Below are positions 8,866 to 18,009 of a DNA stretch of 64,000 nucleotides, piece after piece. Made by a program: the position numbers and the translations under genes. Position 1 is the stretch's first letter, and each line of letters starts with the position of its first letter. The notes beneath the pieces are model-generated. The model was given only the letters and a program-made list of their open reading frames with translations. It was not told the DNA's origin and searched no databases. The DNA is from JAVWGW01 sp036651575 (lineage in GTDB: Bacteria > Actinomycetota > Coriobacteriia > Coriobacteriales > Eggerthellaceae): the NCBI GenBank assembly GCA_036651575.1, contig JAVVXN010000003.1:10733-74732 (forward strand). Reading direction: 5' to 3'.

Positions 8866-9087
8866 ATGTCAGACACGCTCAAGATCGTACAGGATGTTTT
8901 GCAGGAAAATCTCGATATCGCTCCCGAAAAAGTGGGAGTCGACATTACGCTCGAATCCCTCGGTGTCGATTCCCTTGATATGGTCGAATTGATTTGCGAC
9001 TTGGAGGAGCGCTGCGACAAGGAATTTGGCGAACCCGATGACCTTGCAACCGTTGGTGACTTGGTGACCTACATTGATTCTTTGTAA
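8866..9087 (+). CDS. acpP: acyl carrier protein
   Basis: Acyl carrier protein of 73 aa that holds the growing fatty acid as a thioester in the cytosol. The phosphopantetheine site is Ser36 in GVDSLDMVEL, with the usual acidic helix around it. ATG 8866 follows GGAAAGGA. It opens the fab cluster after a 294-base gap that contains hairpins and a possible operator, so it probably marks the start of a new transcript. Confidence 0.95.
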   Translation: MSDTLKIVQDVLQENLDIAPEKVGVDITLESLGVDSLDMVELICDLEERCDKEFGEPDDLATVGDLVTYIDSL

Positions 9088-9135
9088 GGATCCGAAAAAA
9101 TTTGCTCAAAGATTGTATGGGAAGGAATCATTACG

Positions 9136-10125
9136 GTGAAACAAACAAACGGGAGCCTCTCCACGCGCGTTACCGAGCTCTTGGGTCTTGAGATTCCGAT
9201 AATCCAGGGCGGTATGGCTTGGGTTGCCGACGCTTCTTTGGCTTCCGCGGTCAGCGCTGCGGGAGGGTTGGGAATCATCGCCAGCGGATCGGCGCCGCTT
9301 GCCTGGATTGAGGAACAGATTCGTCTGGCACGAGCCAGAACCGATCGGCCGATCGGTGTCAACCTCATGTTGATCAACCCGCAGGTTGCTGAAGTGGCCC
9401 AGCTTTTGGCTGATTTGCACGTGGACGTGATCACGACGGGAGCGGGAAGTCCTTCAAAGTACGTTTCAATGTGGAAAGAGGCGGGCTGCAAGGTTGTTCC
9501 CGTCGTTGCATCAAGTGCTTTGGCTGCTCGCATGGAGCGTTGCGGGGCCGATGCGGTTATCGCCGAAGGATGTGAAGCGGGAGGTCATATCGGTGAGCTG
9601 ACGACAATGACGCTTGTTCCTCGCGTGTGTGATACGGTGACGATTCCCGTTATCGCTGCGGGCGGCGTTGCCGATGGTCGTGGAATGTGTGCCGCATTCG
9701 CTCTCGGTGCCGAAGCGGTGCAGATGGGCACTCGTTTTTTGACGGTTGCGGAATGCACGATAGCCGATGCCTACAAGCAAAAAGTTCTGACGGCAAAAGA
9801 TTCCGATACCATTGTGACCGGTCGTGCGCATGGACATCCGGTGCGGGGGCTCAAGAATGCTTTTTCGCGTGAGATGCGCGCCTTGGAGACGGGGTCGACG
9901 GTTGATTTTGAAAAGACGGAGCAAGCATACGTGGGCTCTTTGCGCCGAGCGGTTCAGGGTGATGTCGAAACCGGTTCGCTCATGGCTGGTCAATGCGCCT
10001 GTCTGGTGCGCGATTGCAAAACCGCTGCCGAAGCACTTGTCGATATTATGGCTGAAGCCGAAGCGCTTGGCGCGTGCGATTTAGCACAGATGGCACGACT
10101 CAATGCGCAAAGAGTTCCTCGATGA
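9136..10125 (+). CDS. fabK: enoyl-ACP reductase II (FMN-dependent)
   Basis: Flavoprotein (329 aa) of the nitronate monooxygenase-like TIM-barrel family that reduces trans-2-enoyl-ACP in the last step of each elongation cycle. It shows PIIQGGMAWVADASLASAVS at the N-terminus, GLGIIASG, and EGCEAGGHIGE for FMN binding. The setting between acpP and fabD is the same as in streptococci and separates it from ordinary nitronate monooxygenases. GTG 9136 follows GAAGGAAT. No fabI or fabL gene is in the window. FabK-type reductases are generally insensitive to triclosan. Confidence 0.92.
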   Translation: MKQTNGSLSTRVTELLGLEIPIIQGGMAWVADASLASAVSAAGGLGIIASGSAPLAWIEEQIRLARARTDRPIGVNLMLINPQVAEVAQLLADLHVDVITTGAGSPSKYVSMWKEAGCKVVPVVASSALAARMERCGADAVIAEGCEAGGHIGELTTMTLVPRVCDTVTIPVIAAGGVADGRGMCAAFALGAEAVQMGTRFLTVAECTIADAYKQKVLTAKDSDTIVTGRAHGHPVRGLKNAFSREMRALETGSTVDFEKTEQAYVGSLRRAVQGDVETGSLMAGQCACLVRDCKTAAEALVDIMAEAEALGACDLAQMARLNAQRVPR

Positions 10126-11087
10126 GTGCGACGAAATCTGCCTGGATGTTTCCCGGCCAGGGTTCGCAGCGTCCCGGCATGGGGACAGACATCAGAGGTA
10201 TCGCTGTCGCTCATGATATTTTTACCTGTGCTTCCGATATTTTTGGCTTCGATGTTGAGGCGCTATGTACGATATCGGACGCCGAAGCGATCGGGAAAGC
10301 TCGTCATGCCCAGGTAGCCGTAGCAACAACTTCGATAGCGCTTGCGGAGGCGCTGTATCAACGGGGTGTGGAGCCCTCGGTTCTTCTGGGATTTTCACTC
10401 GGGCAGATCAGTGCCCTCGCTGCATCTCGCATGCTTTCGATCGAAGCGACGTTTCGTCTCCTTGAAGTGCGGGCGCGTTGCATGGCCGAAGCGGCGCACG
10501 AAACACCGGGTGCTATGTGTGCTCTGATCGGTGCCGATGAAGCTTCGGCAACCGCGCTTTGCGAAGCGTGCGCCCTCGGAGGGGTGCTGGTGATTGCCAA
10601 CTACAACTGTCCTGGTCAGATTGTTGTTTCGGGCTCGTTTGCCGCGGTCGAGCGCGCGGAGGATGCTTGGCGTAAGCAGGGAAAACGTTGTTCGCGTTTG
10701 GCGTGTGCGGGCGCATTTCACAGTCCGCTTATGGCGAGCGCGAAGCGGGTCTTTGCGAGCCACCTTGCAACGTGCACCTTCGAAGAGCCTTGCACGCTCG
10801 TGATTGGCAATACCGATGCAGCGCCCTTGACGGCGGCTACGGCACGCCAATGCCTCGCCGATCATCTGACACATCCCGTTCGTTTTGAGCAAAGCGTCGC
10901 GCTTGCGCGACGCTTGGGTACGACAGATTTTCTCGAGATAGGCTGTGGTGGCGTGCTTTCGCATCTCGTGCGTCGCATCGATAAAAATCTCAAGCGCGCC
11001 GCCGTTGAAGACGTTGCCAGTTTGCAGGCGGCAGTTTGTGCCTACGGCACGATGCATAACACTGATGAGGAGAAACTCAATGGATGA
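10122..11087 (+). CDS. fabD: malonyl-CoA:ACP transacylase
   Basis: Transfers malonyl from CoA to ACP, 321 aa. FPGQGSQRPGMG at residues 10-21 is the family start. The nucleophile is Ser92 in GFSLGQ (usually GHSLGE), and His200 in GAFHSPLM completes the dyad. ATG 10122 overlaps the fabK stop as ATGA. The Phe in place of His before the nucleophile is uncommon, but the catalytic residues are present. Confidence 0.93.
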   Translation: MSATKSAWMFPGQGSQRPGMGTDIRGIAVAHDIFTCASDIFGFDVEALCTISDAEAIGKARHAQVAVATTSIALAEALYQRGVEPSVLLGFSLGQISALAASRMLSIEATFRLLEVRARCMAEAAHETPGAMCALIGADEASATALCEACALGGVLVIANYNCPGQIVVSGSFAAVERAEDAWRKQGKRCSRLACAGAFHSPLMASAKRVFASHLATCTFEEPCTLVIGNTDAAPLTAATARQCLADHLTHPVRFEQSVALARRLGTTDFLEIGCGGVLSHLVRRIDKNLKRAAVEDVASLQAAVCAYGTMHNTDEEKLNG

Positions 11088-11844
11088 AACGATAGTTCCC
11101 CCTTCACGGGTGGCGCTCGTGACCGGGTCGAGTCGCGGTATTGGGCGTGCGATTGCGATAGCTCTTGCTCGACGCGGATATGGGGTATGCGTCAATTATG
11201 CAAGTGAGCGTAGCCGCGTTGCCGCCGAAGCGCTTGTGGGGCAGCTCACGGGCGAGCACGGGGTTGCGTCGATTGCCGTGCGAGCCGATATCTCCGATTT
11301 CGATCAAGCGGCATCGCTCATCGACGAGACGCGCGGGGCATTTGGCCGTCTTGATGTGTTGGTAAATAACGCGGGTATCACGCGCGACGGATTGTTGGCG
11401 CGGATGAAAGAGGAAGATTTCGATGAAGTGGTTGCCGTCAATTTAAAAGGTGCATTCAATTGCTGCCGTGCGGCGATGGCACCGATGATGAAGCAACGTT
11501 TTGGTCGTGTTATCAACATGAGCAGCATTATCGGGGTGGCGGGCAATGCTGGACAGGCTAACTATGCTGCTTCGAAAGCGGGACTTATTGGCTTTTCTAA
11601 ATCGCTTGCTCGGGAAGTGGCCTCGCGCAATATTACGGTCAATGCTATAGCTCCTGGTTTTATCGAAACCGACATGACCGGCGCACTGAGAGAAGAGCAA
11701 CAGGATGCTATTCGGGGACGTATTGCAAGCAAGCGGTTTGGGAAACCTGAAGAGGTGGCTGCGCTCGTGTGCTTTCTTGCGGGGGATCAAGCGGGTTATA
11801 TAACCGGACAGGTCATTGGGATTGACGGAGGATTATCACTATGA
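11080..11844 (+). CDS. fabG: 3-oxoacyl-ACP reductase
   Basis: NADPH-dependent short-chain dehydrogenase (254 aa) reducing 3-oxoacyl-ACP. Cofactor loop TGSSRGIG (15-22), NNAG (96-99) and catalytic Ser149, Tyr162 and Lys166 (YAASK) are all present. ATG 11080 follows GAGGAGAAA and overlaps the fabD stop by 8 bases. The position inside the fab run separates it from the many other SDR enzymes. Confidence 0.95.
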   Translation: MDETIVPPSRVALVTGSSRGIGRAIAIALARRGYGVCVNYASERSRVAAEALVGQLTGEHGVASIAVRADISDFDQAASLIDETRGAFGRLDVLVNNAGITRDGLLARMKEEDFDEVVAVNLKGAFNCCRAAMAPMMKQRFGRVINMSSIIGVAGNAGQANYAASKAGLIGFSKSLAREVASRNITVNAIAPGFIETDMTGALREEQQDAIRGRIASKRFGKPEEVAALVCFLAGDQAGYITGQVIGIDGGLSL

Positions 11845-13103
11845 GCTCACAAAATACCATCACCTGTCATCGCGTGGTTATCACGGGATGTGGGGCTCTT
11901 TCACCTGCCGGTATCGGTGTTGTGCCGATGTGGGATGCAATTATGGAAGCCCGTTGCTGCTTGGGTTTGCTGACCCGTTTCGCGTGCGACGGATTTGACG
12001 TGAAAATTGCGGGCGAGATTTCGGACTACGATCCGGAAGCCCTGGGCTTTTCCAAGAAGGAAACCCGTCGTCTGGGTCGCTTCATCCAGTATGCCATGGT
12101 CGCCTCCGATGAAGCTATCGCCCAAAGCGGGCTTGATCTTGAGCGGGAAGATACGGCGCGCATCGCCTGTGTTTTTGGGTCGGGTATGGGTGGCATCGAG
12201 GTGCTTGAACGCGATCATCGGGCGTATTTCGAGCGTGGACCCAAGCGGGTGAGCCCTCTTTTTATTCCGCAAATGATTTCGAATATGGCGGCAGGAAATC
12301 TTGCGATTCGCTATGGTTTGCGCGGAGAGTGCAGCAGTATCGTGACGGCGTGTGCGACGGGGACGCACTGTATCGGTGAGGCGTATCGTCTCATCCGTTT
12401 CGGGTATGCCGACGCTGCGCTGACGGGGGGCACCGAAGAATCGGTGACACCGATGTGCATTGCGGGGTTTGGTAACTTGGGGGCGCTGACGAAAGAGGCT
12501 GACCCCTTGGCCGCTTCTCGTCCCTTTGACGCGCGCCGCAGTGGTTTTGTGGCTTCGGAGGGGGCGGGGGCGCTGGTGTTGGAGTCGCTCGAACACGCCG
12601 AGGCCCGCGGGGCGCATATTATTGCCGAGATCGTCGGCTTCGGTTCAACGGGGGATGCCTACCACATGACGGCTCCGGCTCCGAACGGCGAAGCGGCTAC
12701 CCGTGCTATGCGCGATGCTTTGACGGAGGGTGGGTTTACCGCGGCCGATCTGGGCCATCTCAATGCGCATGGCACCTCGACTTCGGTCAACGATAAAACG
12801 GAGTCGGCGGCACTGCTCGGCTTGTGCGGGGATGCTGGCGCAACCGTTCCCGTCGTGTCCGTCAAAGGCGCAATCGGTCATACGCTCGGTGCGGCAGGTG
12901 CGCTCGAAGCGATTGTGTGCGCTCTTTCCGTAGCGCGCGATGTGGTGCCTGCCACGGTGGGATTTGCCGTGTCCGATCCCGAGTGTGGCGTCCGGGTGCT
13001 CACGGAGCCGTTGCGAGATTATCCGCAGCGCGTTGCGCTGAGCACCTCCCTTGGTTTTGGGGGGCACAACGCTGCTTTGGCAATCGCTCCTTATCGGGCG
13101 TAG
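11841..13103 (+). CDS. fabF: 3-oxoacyl-ACP synthase II
   Basis: Condensing enzyme (420 aa) that elongates acyl-ACP with malonyl-ACP. The catalytic Cys171 is in VTACATGTH; the His pair is His310 (NAHGTST) and His347 (GHTLGAAG), with Lys342. The gene overlaps the fabG stop as ATGA. It is the only condensing enzyme in the window. The initiating enzyme fabH, which usually lies near acpP in this type of cluster, is absent. Confidence 0.95.
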   Translation: MSSQNTITCHRVVITGCGALSPAGIGVVPMWDAIMEARCCLGLLTRFACDGFDVKIAGEISDYDPEALGFSKKETRRLGRFIQYAMVASDEAIAQSGLDLEREDTARIACVFGSGMGGIEVLERDHRAYFERGPKRVSPLFIPQMISNMAAGNLAIRYGLRGECSSIVTACATGTHCIGEAYRLIRFGYADAALTGGTEESVTPMCIAGFGNLGALTKEADPLAASRPFDARRSGFVASEGAGALVLESLEHAEARGAHIIAEIVGFGSTGDAYHMTAPAPNGEAATRAMRDALTEGGFTAADLGHLNAHGTSTSVNDKTESAALLGLCGDAGATVPVVSVKGAIGHTLGAAGALEAIVCALSVARDVVPATVGFAVSDPECGVRVLTEPLRDYPQRVALSTSLGFGGHNAALAIAPYRA

Positions 13104-13112
13104 GGGGCATAC

Positions 13113-13565
13113 ATGAACGAGACGATAGCGTATCCCTGCTACCGAGAGACCATCGAAGCGGTGTTGCCCCATCGCGATCCCTTTGTGTGGGTAAGTCGCG
13201 TAGTGTCGTGTGATCCGGGGCAATCGATTGTGGCCGAGCTTGATGTTTTACGAGATTTACCCCTGTTTGCGGGCCATTTCCCGGATCATCCGGTGCTCCC
13301 TGGCGTGATTTTAATGGAAGCCCTGGCGCAAGCTGCTTCATTTTGTATTTTGGTGGGCCGCAAAAACGAAGGAGCGATTGGATTTTTGACCGGTATCGAT
13401 CGAGCGAAATTTCGTCGTCAAGTGATTCCGGGCGATACCGTAGTGCTTGAGGCGACGATCGTTAAAGCGGGATCACGCATGTGCGTGGCCGAAGTGCAGG
13501 CCTCGGTGGCGGGGCAAATCGCTGCGGTGGCAACGCAGAAGTACGTGTTGGATATGCAGGATTGA
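13113..13565 (+). CDS. fabZ: 3-hydroxyacyl-ACP dehydratase
   Basis: Hot-dog-fold dehydratase, 150 aa. LPHRDPFVWVSRV at about residues 18-30, then GHFPDHPVLPGVILMEALAQ, with catalytic His55 and Glu69. It removes water from 3-hydroxyacyl-ACP. ATG 13113 is 9 bases after the fabF stop. In streptococcal clusters fabZ lies between accB and accC; here accB is missing and the accC position is taken by the next, fused gene. Confidence 0.93.
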   Translation: MNETIAYPCYRETIEAVLPHRDPFVWVSRVVSCDPGQSIVAELDVLRDLPLFAGHFPDHPVLPGVILMEALAQAASFCILVGRKNEGAIGFLTGIDRAKFRRQVIPGDTVVLEATIVKAGSRMCVAEVQASVAGQIAAVATQKYVLDMQD

Positions 13566-13585
13566 CGATAGGATTGGGTACGGTT

Positions 13586-15958
13586 ATGAAGTGGCAAAAA
13601 AAGCGAACCTACATCACGATCCCGCAGCAACCGATCAAGCCAGAATTGGTCGGCGGGGTCACAACCGAAGAGTTGTTTGCCTCCGTTGGAACCAATATCG
13701 CAGGATTGGGGCACGTAGCGGTTTCGTATCATTTGGAAACCATCGCAAAAACCCATTCGCGCGTCCTGCTGGTGGCGTGGGGAACTGAGGCAAAGAAAGC
13801 GGTGCGGGCCTGTCGCGATGCGGGTCTGGAGGCGTGGGTTACCTATACGGAAGATCGCGTCGCGCAACCCTACGTTTCTTTGGCTGAGCATGCGGTTTGT
13901 TTGGGGAAGCTGCATGCCGAAGTGCTCTACGATAATGATTACGCCCTGCTGCAGGCGGCGCAAGCATGCGGCGCAACAGCGATTCTGTTTATAAAATCAC
14001 ACCGGGGGGCAGATGCGAGCTTTCTCGGTCTTGCGGCAAAGCAAGGTTGCAGCGTGTTTTCTGCGCTCGACCCTACGTGTCCGACCGGTGCGTGGCTTAT
14101 CGGCGAACCCACGGCACCCCACGCGGTTGATTCCTGGAAAAAGTGCCCTCATTGTGAGCTATTTTTTGCCGCATCGACCTGGCGAGCAGCCCATTTTATC
14201 TGTCCGGCGTGTGGGGGGTATCATCGGATGCCCTCGATGGAGCGCATCAATGATCTTTTCGATGCGGCAAGCTTTACGGAGTGGGAAAGCGGCTTGTCTC
14301 CTTGCGACCCCCTTTCTTTCCCGGGCTATCTCGATAAGGTGAGTGCTGTTCAACAACAATGTGGCCTCGAGGAGGCGGTCCGCTGCGGCTGTGCGACTAT
14401 TGCCGGTATTCGTTTCGCCTTCTGCATCATGGATTCGCAGTTTTTTATGGGATCGATGGGATCGGTTGTTGGCGAGAAAATCACGCGCAGCGTGGAGCGA
14501 GCAACGCACGAGCAGCTTCCTCTGTTGATCTTTACCGCTTCGGGTGGCGCGCGCATGCAGGAAGGCCTTGCCTCCTTGATGCAGATGGCAAAAATTAGCT
14601 GTGCCCTCAAACGCCACGATGCAGCTGGCCTGCTCTACGTTTCGATCCTGACCGATCCCACCACCGGTGGTGTGACCGCGTCGTTCGCCATGCAGGGTGA
14701 CATTATTTTGGCTGAACCGCATGCCCTCATCGGCTTTGCGGGTCAGCGCGTGATCCAAGATACCATCAAGCAGAGTTTGCCGGAGGGATTTCAAACGGCG
14801 GAATTCGCCTTGCAGCACGGGTTGATCGATGCGATTGTCAAGCGCGATAATCTGCGTGAACAACTGGCTCATATTCTGGCGATTCATGAAGCGTCTCAAG
14901 CGAGGTGTAGCTTAGAGGATGGGCATAGGGTGAGCTACGCCGCTGTTTGTGAAAACCTTCAGCATGATTGCGCGACGTACAACACGATTACGTACGGAAT
15001 GCTTCCGCATCTCAAGCGCATTTTTTTGCAGGCGTCTCAAAAGTTTAAACCCGGGTATCGTCAATCGACAAAACAGCCGCCGAAAGCCCGGTCAATGCCG
15101 TGTGCTTCGTTTGCGGATGCAACGGTTGCGCCCGAGTACATCGGGGGCGGCGATAAGGTTTTAGGAAATGCATTCGATGCTGCTGCTTGGACACATGTGC
15201 AGCTTGCTCGCAACACTCACCGGCCGACTGCCCTGTTCTATATCGATCAGGTCTTCGATGGATTTATCGAGCTGCACGGGGATCGGGCTTTCGGCGACGA
15301 CGGTGCAATTGTCGCCGGTATTGGATGGCTTGGCACCAGCCCGGTAACGGTGATTGCCCAAGAAAAAGGATGCGATGTGAAAGAGCGTGTTGCTCGCAAC
15401 TTTGGATGTCCCAATCCGGAGGGTTATCGCAAAAGCCTACGTCTGATGCGCCAGGCTGAAAAGTTTCATCGTCCCGTTGTGTGCCTTGTGGATACGCAGG
15501 GTGCTTTTTGCGGTATGGAAGCCGAGCAGCGTGGGCAAGGTAATGCTATTGCGGAAAACCTTATGGGGTTGGCCGGTTTGCGCGTGCCGATCGTCAGCGT
15601 GATCTTGGGTGAGGGGGGCAGCGGGGGAGCACTTGCCCTCGCGCTGGCCGATCGAGTCGCCATGCAAAAACATGCGGTGTACTCGGTGCTATCACCCGAA
15701 GGCTTTGCGTCGATTCTCTGGAAGGACCGCAGCCGTGCTCCCGAGGCTGCTGCGGCCATGAAGATGAGTGCGCAGGACGTCCTGGAAATGGGGGTCGTCG
15801 ATGCCGTGATCAGCGAAGGGGAAGCTCCGGCGCACGAAAATCCTGCGATGGCGGCTGCGTGCGTGCGAGGCTATCTTGTCAAATCGCTCGACGAATTAAG
15901 CTTGTTGAGCGTCGAGCGCCTTTTGGAAGATCGCTTCGCACGCTTCCGAAAGTTTTAG
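13586..15958 (+). CDS. fused acetyl-CoA carboxylase carboxyltransferase: biotin-carboxylase N-domain-like + AccD (beta) + AccA (alpha)
   Basis: One 790-aa protein with three parts. Residues about 59-162 resemble the first domain of biotin carboxylase (AccC): RVLLVAWGTEAKKAVRACRDAG, then a YTED/SLAEHAVCLG pattern and AAQACGATAI. It ends before any ATP-grasp domain, so it cannot carboxylate biotin. Residues about 180-460 are AccD: a zinc ribbon with Cys187, 190, 206 and 209 (same spacing as E. coli AccD) and the crotonase-fold core (FTASGGARMQEG). Residues about 530-790 are AccA (FIELHGDRAFGDD, GEGGSGGALA, SPEGFASILWKD). The alpha and beta parts together transfer CO2 from carboxybiotin to acetyl-CoA. 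No accB or accC gene is nearby. ATG 13586 follows GGATTGGG. The gene ends the fab cluster. Confidence 0.92.
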   Translation: MKWQKKRTYITIPQQPIKPELVGGVTTEELFASVGTNIAGLGHVAVSYHLETIAKTHSRVLLVAWGTEAKKAVRACRDAGLEAWVTYTEDRVAQPYVSLAEHAVCLGKLHAEVLYDNDYALLQAAQACGATAILFIKSHRGADASFLGLAAKQGCSVFSALDPTCPTGAWLIGEPTAPHAVDSWKKCPHCELFFAASTWRAAHFICPACGGYHRMPSMERINDLFDAASFTEWESGLSPCDPLSFPGYLDKVSAVQQQCGLEEAVRCGCATIAGIRFAFCIMDSQFFMGSMGSVVGEKITRSVERATHEQLPLLIFTASGGARMQEGLASLMQMAKISCALKRHDAAGLLYVSILTDPTTGGVTASFAMQGDIILAEPHALIGFAGQRVIQDTIKQSLPEGFQTAEFALQHGLIDAIVKRDNLREQLAHILAIHEASQARCSLEDGHRVSYAAVCENLQHDCATYNTITYGMLPHLKRIFLQASQKFKPGYRQSTKQPPKARSMPCASFADATVAPEYIGGGDKVLGNAFDAAAWTHVQLARNTHRPTALFYIDQVFDGFIELHGDRAFGDDGAIVAGIGWLGTSPVTVIAQEKGCDVKERVARNFGCPNPEGYRKSLRLMRQAEKFHRPVVCLVDTQGAFCGMEAEQRGQGNAIAENLMGLAGLRVPIVSVILGEGGSGGALALALADRVAMQKHAVYSVLSPEGFASILWKDRSRAPEAAAAMKMSAQDVLEMGVVDAVISEGEAPAHENPAMAAACVRGYLVKSLDELSLLSVERLLEDRFARFRKF

Positions 15959-16042
15959 CTGTTTGGCGACGTGATGCTGCGGGATTAAGCGGTAATAAGG
16001 AGGGGCGCAGGGCTGTTGAGGTTGTGCTGTTGCCTCAATAAT

Positions 16043-16094
16043 CTCAGCTGCCCGAGCTTCCGCATATTTTTATGCACAGGCTCGGGCAGCTGAG
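16043..16094. terminator. inverted repeat between convergent accDA and helicase genes
   Basis: Perfect 15-base arms (16043-16057 and 16080-16094) flank a 22-base loop that has its own GCAT/ATGC pairing. It lies between two converging genes, where a two-way terminator is expected. Neither side has a clear T-run, so the mechanism is uncertain. Confidence 0.55.
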
Positions 16095-16107
16095 AAAACG
16101 TTCGCGC

Positions 16108-17622
16108 TTAATAGGTCCGTTTCTTTGAACGAGAGGCCACTGCGGCGCGATGTGCACGGCCGGGGCGCATGTCTTGCGAGCTGCCGGCAGGAGCCTTTTT
16201 GTACGAAGATTTTGAATGTGTCGTGGATGAATTTCGAGAGGCTGCCGGCCGTTTGGCCGCGTTGGGGTTTGCGGCGGGGTTGTGCTTTTTTGTTTGGTTG
16301 TCGTTGTTGTTGACCCTGTTGGGTTGTGCGGTGTTTGCGGATCGTTTCCGCGTGGATTGCTCTTGCGGCGCTCCATTTTTGCGAGCTGCTTTGCGGCGCT
16401 GTGATTTGTCGTATTCGGAAGCGGCACGAGCTAGCTCCGGGTCGCGACGACCGTTGGCAGCTGTTGCGCGCTGAGCGGCGGAGAGGTCAGCCGCTTCGAA
16501 GTCGAAATTTTTCAAGGGCATTTCGGAAAGCTGCTTGCCGATCAACTTCTCGATATCGCGCAGGATAATTTTTGCTTCCGGGGTAACAAATGAAATCGCA
16601 AACCCATCTTCACCGGCGCGCCCTGTGCGCCCGATGCGGTGGATGTAGTCTTCGGGCATGTCGGGCAAATCGTAATTGATGACGTAGTCGACGTTGCTCA
16701 CGTCAATGCCGCGTGCCAAAACATCGGTGGCCACGAGGATGTCGGTCTTACCTTTGCTAAAACCATCGAGGGCGCGTTTGCGCTGCGCCTGCGAGCGGTC
16801 GGAATGGATTGCTTCGGCCGCAAAACCGGCCTTGCGCAGACGACGGGTGCAGGAATCCGCACGAGAGCGGGTGCGCGCAAAGACAATGACGCGCTCACAA
16901 CCCTTTTCCTGTAGTACGGCGCACAGAAGTTCCGGCTTGCGCGTTTGGGGGGTGCGAATGATGTATTGTTCGACCGTGTCAGCCGTTTCACCTTTATGAG
17001 AGATTTCAACGAATGAGGGATCGTGCAAAAGGTATCCGACGCTGTCCATGATCTTACGATCGATGGTTGCGGAAAAAAGCAGCGTCTGGCGTTGGCGGGG
17101 GGTGGCTGCAATAATTTTTTTCATGGGAGGTAAAAAGCCCATATCGAGCATGCGGTCAGCTTCGTCTAAGATGAGCACGGAAACGTTGTTGAGCTTGACG
17201 GCTTTTCGTTCCATGAGGTCGATCAGGCGACCGGGGGTGGCAATTAAGATGTCGACACCGTTTTTCAGTTTCGTGATTTGCGGATCGTAGGACATGCCGC
17301 CGACGACGGTGACGATGCGATGATGGGTGTCTTGCGCAATCGTTTCGCATACTGCGGCAATCTGTGAAGCGAGCTCACGGGTGGGACTGACCACGAGCAT
17401 CGAAGGGCCTTGCCCGTGTTGTATGTGGCCAAGTTTATCCATGCTGGGCAGGGCGAATGCTGCAGTTTTACCCGTTCCTGTTTTGGCGGCAGCAATCAGA
17501 TCGTGTCCCTGTAAGGCCAAGGGGATCGCTTGTTGTTGTACGGGGGTCGGTTCGGTATAGCCCAGGCGTTTGACCGCAGCAAGGCTCGTCTCGGAAAGAC
17601 CGAGGTCATTAAAGTTTGTCAT
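16108..17622 (-). CDS. DEAD-box RNA helicase
   Basis: ATP-dependent RNA helicase of 504 aa that remodels RNA in the cytosol. Motifs in order: Q motif GYTEPTPVQQQAIP, AKTGTGKT, PTRELA, DEAD, SAT, ATDVLARGIDV and HRIGRTGRAG. After about residue 390 the tail turns low complexity, rich in Lys, Arg, Asn, Ala and Ser, as in RhlE- and CshA-type proteins, and probably helps bind RNA. The start is ATG at 17622, preceded by CGGAG on the minus strand. An in-frame extension to 17781 exists but lacks a ribosome-binding site and helicase homology. It is convergent with the fab cluster. Confidence 0.92.
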   Translation of the reverse strand: MTNFNDLGLSETSLAAVKRLGYTEPTPVQQQAIPLALQGHDLIAAAKTGTGKTAAFALPSMDKLGHIQHGQGPSMLVVSPTRELASQIAAVCETIAQDTHHRIVTVVGGMSYDPQITKLKNGVDILIATPGRLIDLMERKAVKLNNVSVLILDEADRMLDMGFLPPMKKIIAATPRQRQTLLFSATIDRKIMDSVGYLLHDPSFVEISHKGETADTVEQYIIRTPQTRKPELLCAVLQEKGCERVIVFARTRSRADSCTRRLRKAGFAAEAIHSDRSQAQRKRALDGFSKGKTDILVATDVLARGIDVSNVDYVINYDLPDMPEDYIHRIGRTGRAGEDGFAISFVTPEAKIILRDIEKLIGKQLSEMPLKNFDFEAADLSAAQRATAANGRRDPELARAASEYDKSQRRKAARKNGAPQEQSTRKRSANTAQPNRVNNNDNQTKKHNPAANPNAAKRPAASRNSSTTHSKSSYKKAPAGSSQDMRPGRAHRAAVASRSKKRTY

Positions 17623-18009
17623 AATCTCCGGAAATCTATGTAGGTGTTGCGGGCGGGTATACGACCGCAGCGCGGATAGTGTTGCGCATCCACCTCTTCC
17701 AGCGAATGCCTCGATGTCATCAATCACCTTTGAAGACACTCTTTTTATTATCGTATTGCTTACATGATTTGGCGTTGACAATTTGAAACCGTGAGAACAT
17801 CTCGCAAAACCAACATAATCATTTTCGGTTTTTTAAGGGTTGTTAAGGGGTTAAGGCAACGAAACGATAACGACCACGAATCGGTTCTTTTTTTTGCGCT
17901 CGCAATCGTTAAACTCTATTCATTCGCTACAACACGTCGGGATTAACTCGGAGATGTCGAGGCTGACATCTCCCGGCGTGACACTTCCGTTAGGATAAGA
18001 GGGGTCTTC
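17623..18009. other. divergent intergenic region with a hairpin
   Basis: 387 bases between the minus-strand helicase and the next + gene. It must hold promoters for both directions. A perfect 9-bp hairpin, GGAGATGTC/GACATCTCC with a 6-base loop, lies at 17950-17973, just before the downstream start. No T-run follows it. I see no gene here. Confidence 0.6.

Noticed and set aside
17623..17781. N-terminal extension of the DEAD-box helicase
   Set aside because: Helicase homology starts just after ATG 17622, which has CGGAG upstream; the extension has neither.
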